Positions 6,544 to 10,729 of a stretch of 10,729 nt of DNA are shown piece by piece. Location of the stretch: the NCBI GenBank assembly GCA_040261275.1, contig JBDQOI010000056.1, forward strand, positions 1 to 10,729, in the 5' to 3' direction. Position 1 is the stretch's first letter, and each line of letters starts with the position of its first letter. The notes beneath the pieces were generated by a model. That model searched no databases. It saw only the letters and a list, made by a program, of their open reading frames with translations, and had not been told where the DNA came from. This stretch comes from UBA8752 sp040261275 (GTDB taxonomy: Bacteria > Bacteroidota > Bacteroidia > Flavobacteriales_D > Sanyastnellaceae). Both the position numbers and the translations under genes were made by a program.

Positions 6544-6577
6544 AAACTGAAACCGCGCCAACCTCGGCCTCTGAACG

Positions 6578-7609
6578 TCAAGGGAATGCAAACACCTCCA
6601 CACCCAAACCGGGCCGCTGGGTCGGAGTGACCTTCCCATACCGGTAATCGAGGCCAGTGGCCACATCCTCTGCAAGCAGCAGGGGGCCGTCATTGTCCAT
6701 GAAGTCCACCAAGGGAGACAGATGGGCGATTGCCGCTGATCCCACCGTTGACTCGCTCATGCAACCGATCATCACCTGAAGGCCGCGCTTACGCGCCTCC
6801 GAAATCATGCGCAGCGCAGGGGTGATGCCTCCGCATTTGGTCAGCTTTATGTTGATCCCATCGAAACCCGCCGCACAGAGGGTCACATCGGATTCGGACA
6901 CACAAGACTCATCGGCAAATAGCGGCAGCGGCGATCGAGCCGCCAACCTTCGCATGCCCTCCACATCTTCCTTGGCCAAGGGTTGCTCGACCCATTCGAC
7001 GCCCAGCGCCTGAAGTCGAGGCAAGATGTCGCAGGCCTGCTCATACGTCCACGCTGCATTGGCGTCCACCCGAAAAGCGGATACCGTCACTTTCCTCAGC
7101 GCTTCCAGCACAGCGAGATCTTCCTCCCCACCTACTTTGACCTTGTAGACCGGCCAATCCAGCGCCTTCACCTTCTCCACCATGCGGTGCAGGGAGTCCA
7201 TTCCGATGGTATAGTTACTGATGGGAGCGTTTTTGGAATCATCGCTCCAAAACCGATGCAGGGGAAGTCCCTTCATCTGACCGAACAGGTCCCAGCCCGC
7301 CATGTCCAGGGCACATACCAGAAAGGGATTCCCCGGCAAAACACAAATCAACCAGCCGTGAAAGGCTTCGGGGTTCACAAAGTCGTACTCAGCGAGGTCG
7401 GAGCGATGATTCTCGAGCTCCTTGACCATCCCCTCCACCGTTACATCGTAATAAGAGATCGCCGGTGCCTCACCCCAGCCCACATTGCCACAATGCTCGA
7501 GCCGAACGAGCAAAGAGGGCTGATGGGTCTTGGTTCCTTTCGCGGTGGTAAAAGGAGATCGGAACGGCAATCGAATGGGGAAACAGTCAACGCGCAAACC
7601 GTTGTCCAT
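6578..7609 (-). CDS. Dipeptide epimerase (L-Ala-D/L-Glu epimerase family, enolase superfamily)
   Basis: A 343-residue member of the mandelate racemase/muconate lactonizing enzyme group. Catalytic features line up: the KxK acid/base motif YKVKVG with Lys156 and Lys158, metal ligands Asp182 (VDANAAW), Glu208 (VEQPL) and Asp233 (ADES), and the opposite-face lysine in NIKLTKCGG (Lys255). GCMSES is followed by DNDGP with Asp305 and Asp307, the DxD that binds the amino group of the dipeptide in known L-Ala-D/L-Glu epimerases. This makes dipeptide epimerisation more likely than other enolase-superfamily reactions. The exact dipeptide specificity cannot be read. Murein-derived Ala-Glu recycling is the best studied role. 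ATG 7609 shares one base with the rsmD stop (TGATG). A TTG one codon upstream is an alternative. No signal peptide, so it is cytoplasmic. Confidence 0.9.
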   Translation of the reverse strand: MDNGLRVDCFPIRLPFRSPFTTAKGTKTHQPSLLVRLEHCGNVGWGEAPAISYYDVTVEGMVKELENHRSDLAEYDFVNPEAFHGWLICVLPGNPFLVCALDMAGWDLFGQMKGLPLHRFWSDDSKNAPISNYTIGMDSLHRMVEKVKALDWPVYKVKVGGEEDLAVLEALRKVTVSAFRVDANAAWTYEQACDILPRLQALGVEWVEQPLAKEDVEGMRRLAARSPLPLFADESCVSESDVTLCAAGFDGINIKLTKCGGITPALRMISEARKRGLQVMIGCMSESTVGSAAIAHLSPLVDFMDNDGPLLLAEDVATGLDYRYGKVTPTQRPGLGVEVFAFP

Positions 7610-8148
7610 CAAGCAGCAAAATCAAAAAAGCTGAAGTGCACGTGGCCGTACTTCCGCATTTCCACGAAGCCCGCTTCCTCGGTGAAATCCATTCGATCCC
7701 CGTGCTCGAGCACGAACAACCCTCCAGCTGCAATCAGCCCCGCCTGCCTCACAAGGGAAGGCAACTCGGGCAATCTCGGCTCCGTGTAGGGCGGGTCGGC
7801 GAAAACCAAATCGAATTGCGTCATCGCCTTGCCCAAAAAGGCGAATGCATCCGCCCTCAACACCCGGATGGCATCCAATCCGAAGTCCCCTGCCTGTTTC
7901 TGTATGTAACGACATGCGCCTGCATCCTTCTCCACCGCGGTAACCGAAACCGCACCGCGACTGGCCAATTCAAAAGACACAGCACCAGAACCTGCGAAGA
8001 GATCCAGGGCCTCCAATCCGTCCAGATCAAGACGGGACCGCAACAAATTGAACAAGCCCTCCCTTCCAAAATCGGTGGTAGGGCGGCCCTTGAAATGACG
8101 AGGAGGAGAGAACCTTCGCCCTTTGAGGACACCTCCGATTATGCGCAT
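7609..8148 (-). CDS. rsmD: 16S rRNA (guanine(966)-N(2))-methyltransferase
   Basis: A 179-residue Rossmann-fold methyltransferase that uses S-adenosylmethionine to methylate G966 of 16S rRNA in the assembled 30S subunit. It opens with MRIIGGVLKGRRF and RPTTDFGREGLFNLL (22-36), both hallmarks of RsmD. The SAM-binding LDLFAGSG is at 48-55, the acidic loop VEKD at 72-75, and the catalytic DPPY at 118-121. Length fits the family (about 180-190). Its start overlaps the 3' end of the DUF3822 gene by 10 bases, and its TGA shares a base with the epimerase ATG, so translation is probably coupled on both sides. Confidence 0.95.
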   Translation of the reverse strand: MRIIGGVLKGRRFSPPRHFKGRPTTDFGREGLFNLLRSRLDLDGLEALDLFAGSGAVSFELASRGAVSVTAVEKDAGACRYIQKQAGDFGLDAIRVLRADAFAFLGKAMTQFDLVFADPPYTEPRLPELPSLVRQAGLIAAGGLFVLEHGDRMDFTEEAGFVEMRKYGHVHFSFFDFAA

Positions 8149-9005
8149 CGAATCAATTGGATGACGGGAAGGAAATGCTGCCGATGCACCGCCGTCACGG
8201 GCCCCAGGGCTGGAATGAAACGTCCGTAATGAAGATCAACCGTTTCAAAATGCCGCTGAAAAGAGCGGTGAACGTCTCCTGATGGTGTAATCTCACCGCT
8301 CAACTGAATGGCCACGTTCTCATCAAAACCCAAGGTATGCAGCAGGTGAACAGCGCGGTAAACCGCGTCATCCGCTGTAGTCACCGAATGACTCACCGTC
8401 GCCTGAAGTCCCTTCGCCTCACGGCCATCAAAAAGCACGAGGTCTACCATTTCTTCCCTCAAGTGCACGGCCAAGGCTACCCTATTCCGCTGCCTTTCCT
8501 CCCGAATGAAGGCTTCGGCCAGTATCGCTCGCGGGTGGCGAAATGCCATGGTGGGAACCAAAGCGGATAAGACTTGACGCAATGAAGGGTCAGGCGCATG
8601 AATGACCACATAAGGCGATCCTACGACCTTTTCCACTTCTGTTCCAAGGTGACGCAGGCCTGTCTCCGCCTCCAACCATTCTACATCGGTGGCCTGCTCC
8701 CTCAACGCATCGGGCACGACGGTTGCCGCGTTGTCGTGCATCCAAGTCACAGCACCCACGTCTTCGCCAACCATCTCGGCAAGCCATTCACCGCGCTCTT
8801 TCATGCGCGCAGGACCCGGAGCCGCCCTCCAACCATGAAATCCTGCCTCCAACAGCACACCTCGGTCCTCAGAAGTGCGCATCCAACGCACAACCGGACC
8901 GGAATCAAAAACCCAAAGGGGGAACGCTCCATCCGGCACATCCTGTGTGCCATCGAGCGCCGTCAGCTTGAAATCGGGCTGGCCCTTATTGGCGCCAGTT
9001 ACCAT
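8139..9005 (-). CDS. DUF3822 family protein
   Basis: A 288-residue cytoplasmic protein without signal or membrane segments. The conserved pattern of DUF3822, a Bacteroidota family, is visible: a mid-protein ATVVPDAL stretch, a strand region VALAVHLREEMVDLVLFDG, then the region TTADDAVYRAVHLLHTLGFD followed by the strand-turn VAIQLSGEI. To my knowledge a DUF3822 structure shows an actin-like ATPase fold, but the biological role is not established, and I do not see confident nucleotide-binding motifs here. ATG 9005 is chosen. It overlaps the upstream membrane-protein gene by 20 bases, and the first residues after it (VTGANKGQPDFKLTALDG) look like a normal DUF3822 start. The 3' end overlaps rsmD by 10 bases. 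Linkage to rsmD is common in the phylum, which hints at a shared transcript rather than a shared function. Confidence 0.82.
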   Translation of the reverse strand: MVTGANKGQPDFKLTALDGTQDVPDGAFPLWVFDSGPVVRWMRTSEDRGVLLEAGFHGWRAAPGPARMKERGEWLAEMVGEDVGAVTWMHDNAATVVPDALREQATDVEWLEAETGLRHLGTEVEKVVGSPYVVIHAPDPSLRQVLSALVPTMAFRHPRAILAEAFIREERQRNRVALAVHLREEMVDLVLFDGREAKGLQATVSHSVTTADDAVYRAVHLLHTLGFDENVAIQLSGEITPSGDVHRSFQRHFETVDLHYGRFIPALGPVTAVHRQHFLPVIQLIRCA

Positions 9006-9906
9006 CGGTGTGGGCTTCCACGAGCGAGCCAAATCGGAGGGTATCCTTCTTGACGTTGGCCCGTCCAAACGGCGTGGGGTCCTGCACCTTGATGGCGCTG
9101 ACCCGCAATCCACTCTGCTCTACGTACGTAGTGTCAATCATGAAGCGCTCACCCGAAGTCGGGCTGAACGTCAGTGAATCCAAGTTCACTGGCGGCAACT
9201 TCTTATCTGCCCGTTGCTCTGCCGTGAAGTTTTCGGCGAAAAAGGACGTGTACAGAGTGTCACGCACTTTGTATGCTACGGCATCAGCCGTGATGCTGTC
9301 CAATAGGCTTTGTTCATCCCAATCCATCTCCGCAGCAATGCCGGCCACATCGGAACGCTTGATCACATAGCCTTCCTCGTAGCTCTGCGCTTCCGGCAGT
9401 GTATCATGGAAGGAACCAATGGAAAAGTTCAAGGGCACCAGCGGCGCATGGATGAAGGCAAACAAGGTGTCAAAGCTGTCCGTGAACTCTCCATTGACCT
9501 CCTTGTAAGCCAACTGGGCATCCCGGATATCGGTGAGACGCTGGATGGTCAGGGCGTTCATGGCAGCCTGATCCTCCAAAAACTGCTCTTCATCGAGTAC
9601 CGAATTCGTAGACGCCATGAAGAAGTACGCGGCGCTACCGATACCCAACACAAGCATCACGCGGTAGGCGCGCTGTGGAATCTTCTCCAAAACCGCTGGC
9701 ATGGCGAGCACACCGCTGACAAGCAATGCCAATCCGGCGAACAGCATGTCGGTGGGCTGACTGAGGTCAGCCGTTTCCGTGGATGCCAAAACACTGCGGA
9801 TGTACATGATGGTCCAAGCCAGACCAGCCGCCAAAAGGATGAGGCTAAAGCTGTGGCTGCGGAGGAGGAACAGGAGGTTCCGGTATTTGTCGTTCGAATC
9901 GTTCAT
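8986..9906 (-). CDS. Three-helix membrane protein of unknown function, first gene of the operon
   Basis: A 306-residue protein. Three hydrophobic segments lie near residues 18-40, 54-73 and 80-97, and an acidic, probably coiled stretch follows (about 104-137). Within it RLTDIRDAQLAYKEVNGEF followed by TDSFDTL (123-148) resembles a motif seen in uncharacterised Bacteroidota membrane proteins and is loosely like the helix-turn region of pseudopilins. The remaining 150 residues are soluble, with many Asp, Thr and Ser and a strand-rich look. If residues 98 onward are periplasmic, the large domain faces the periplasm, but topology is uncertain. I do not recognise a named family. The gene starts the minus-strand run, 43 bases from the divergent helicase, and overlaps DUF3822 by 20 bases, so the two products may work together. 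Confidence 0.8.
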   Translation of the reverse strand: MNDSNDKYRNLLFLLRSHSFSLILLAAGLAWTIMYIRSVLASTETADLSQPTDMLFAGLALLVSGVLAMPAVLEKIPQRAYRVMLVLGIGSAAYFFMASTNSVLDEEQFLEDQAAMNALTIQRLTDIRDAQLAYKEVNGEFTDSFDTLFAFIHAPLVPLNFSIGSFHDTLPEAQSYEEGYVIKRSDVAGIAAEMDWDEQSLLDSITADAVAYKVRDTLYTSFFAENFTAEQRADKKLPPVNLDSLTFSPTSGERFMIDTTYVEQSGLRVSAIKVQDPTPFGRANVKKDTLRFGSLVEAHTDGNWRQ

Positions 9907-9949
9907 GCTCTTGGGCGCGAAAGGGGGCGAATCAAGCGGGGCGAAGCTA
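9907..9949. promoter_or_regulatory. Divergent intergenic region, candidate minus-strand promoter
   Basis: These 43 bases separate the starts of the membrane-protein gene (minus) and the RecD-like helicase (plus). On the minus strand TAGCTTCG at 9949-9942 differs at one position from the Bacteroidota -7 element TAnnTTTG and would leave a leader of about 30 bases. A TTG that could serve as the -33 element is about 27 bases further up, wider than the usual spacing, so the match is weak. A TACTTTG at 9985-9990 on the plus strand, inside the annotated helicase start, could instead drive the helicase from a later TTG start. Confidence 0.25.
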
Positions 9950-10729
9950 ATGAATACCTACCGGACGACCACCCCGCAAGCCCGTACTTTGCCCCCGTTG
10001 GCAAGCAAATTGTCGACGCCCGCCGCCCCGACCGTGTCCACAGCCTCCACCGCAGAAGAAGTCGAAGAGCGCCTCCGCGCTGCCTTCCCGCACGCCCCCA
10101 CGGCGAGCCAGGACGCCCTGCTGCACGCCCTCGGACGCTTCCTCGTCAGCCCCCATCCCCGCTGTTGCCTCGTGGTTCGCGGTTACGCCGGAACGGGAAA
10201 GACCACCACCATGGCTGCTCTCGTGCGGGTCCTTCGCGATCTGCGGCGCCCCGTTGAGCTCCTCGCACCCACCGGCCGTGCTGCCCAGGTCATGGGCCGC
10301 TATGCCGGGGTGCAAGCCAGTACCATCCACCGCCGCATCTACCTGCGCAAACCCACTGCCGACGGTGGCACATCGGCCACCATCGCTCCTTACACCCGCA
10401 AAGGCGCGGTCTTCATCGTCGACGAGGCCTCCATGATCGGGCGCGACAGCGGCCTCCGCCAATCGGGCGCCGCCGGCACTGGATTCCGGTACCGCGACCT
10501 CCTATCCGACCTCTTCGAATTCTGCCTCCAAGCCCCCGGCAGCCGCGTCATCCTCGTCGGCGACGACGCCCAGCTGCCTCCGGTCGGCAGCCCGATTTCA
10601 CCCGCCCTCGACGGCCCCAAGCTGGCCCGCGAGTTCGACCTCACCCTCGCCGAGCGCGCCCTTGACGACGTCGTCCGCCAGGAACTCGACAGCGGCATCC
10701 TGGCCAACGCCCATGCCCTGCGTCAAGAC
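9950..10729 (+). CDS. RecD-like ATP-dependent DNA helicase (N-terminal part, runs off window)
   Basis: The first 260 residues of a superfamily 1B helicase of the RecD/exonuclease V alpha type, which moves 5'-3' on single-stranded DNA using ATP. Walker A is GYAGTGKTT at 78-86 (Lys84), motif Ia LLAPTGRAAQVM follows, then a TIHR segment, motif II VDEAS with Asp158-Glu159, and motif III GDDAQLPPVG at 204-213. The order and spacing match RecD-like proteins of Bacteroidota that lack RecB and RecC partners. ATG 9950 is used as start. TTG at 9998 or 10010 are alternatives, and the first 40 residues are Thr/Pro/Ala-rich and look poorly conserved. Codons are strongly C-ending, more so than in the minus-strand genes beside it. 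The single-strand-binding and C-terminal motifs (IV-VI) lie beyond the window, so intactness cannot be judged. Confidence 0.9.
   Translation, partial: MNTYRTTTPQARTLPPLASKLSTPAAPTVSTASTAEEVEERLRAAFPHAPTASQDALLHALGRFLVSPHPRCCLVVRGYAGTGKTTTMAALVRVLRDLRRPVELLAPTGRAAQVMGRYAGVQASTIHRRIYLRKPTADGGTSATIAPYTRKGAVFIVDEASMIGRDSGLRQSGAAGTGFRYRDLLSDLFEFCLQAPGSRVILVGDDAQLPPVGSPISPALDGPKLAREFDLTLAERALDDVVRQELDSGILANAHALRQD

Noticed and set aside
6983..7789. Plus-strand 268-codon frame opposite the epimerase and rsmD
   Set aside because: It spans two well-supported minus-strand genes and encodes no recognisable protein.
9310..10257. Plus-strand open frame of 315 codons
   Set aside because: It is antisense to the three-helix membrane protein and out of frame with the RecD-like motifs, and has no recognisable feature.
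9947..10462. Minus-strand 171-codon Gly-rich frame opposite the RecD-like helicase
   Set aside because: It is the mirror of C-ending helicase codons, and the helicase motifs settle the real strand.
1..10729. Search for tRNA or rRNA genes, CRISPR repeats, insertion sequences, toxin-antitoxin pairs or defence genes
   Set aside because: None was recognised. Nearly all bases are covered by housekeeping or conserved genes, and no gap exceeds about 60 bases.

Overview
The window looks like a chromosomal housekeeping segment of a GC-rich member of the Bacteroidota, probably in or near the Flavobacteriales. This rests on protein families and gene order, since no marker such as 16S rRNA is present. 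The pointers are an SRPBCC protein directly behind pyrE with a NUDIX gene divergent to it, a biotin ligase without the regulatory DNA-binding domain divergent to rsfS, a DUF3822 gene next to rsmD, and a RecD-like helicase. Shine-Dalgarno sequences are hard to see, as is usual in this phylum. No tRNA, rRNA, CRISPR array, transposase or phage gene was found.

Layout. (1) Positions 1-1462, plus strand: the end of an unrecognised gene, then a membrane-anchored Tll0287-like (DUF3365) c-type heme protein, then a small integral membrane protein with two His-X13-His helices. Each overlaps its neighbour at the stop/start, so they look like one redox operon. (2) 1463-2790: rsfS (minus) and a biotin-protein ligase (plus), divergent from a gap of about 20 bp. 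(3) 2802-4499: pyrE followed by an SRPBCC gene (minus), with a NUDIX hydrolase (plus) whose start codon overlaps the pyrE start codon. (4) 4471-9906, minus strand: a six-gene run in transcription order: a three-helix membrane protein, DUF3822, rsmD, a dipeptide epimerase, coaD, and a secreted protein with a probable degenerate thioredoxin fold. The first four overlap by 20, 10 and 1 bases. (5) 9950-10729, plus strand: the N-terminal part of a RecD-like superfamily 1 helicase, cut by the window end.

The genes serve general cell functions: ribosome silencing, biotin transfer to carboxylases, UMP synthesis, 16S rRNA m2G966 methylation, coenzyme A synthesis and murein-peptide recycling. Packing is very tight. 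The three convergent junctions are 0, 11 and minus 29 bases, and two divergent pairs have little or no space between start codons, so promoters must lie inside neighbouring genes. I see no clear novel defence or mobile system. The most interesting items are the paired c-heme/di-b-heme membrane module, the DUF3822-membrane protein pair, and the degenerate thioredoxin-like secreted protein.
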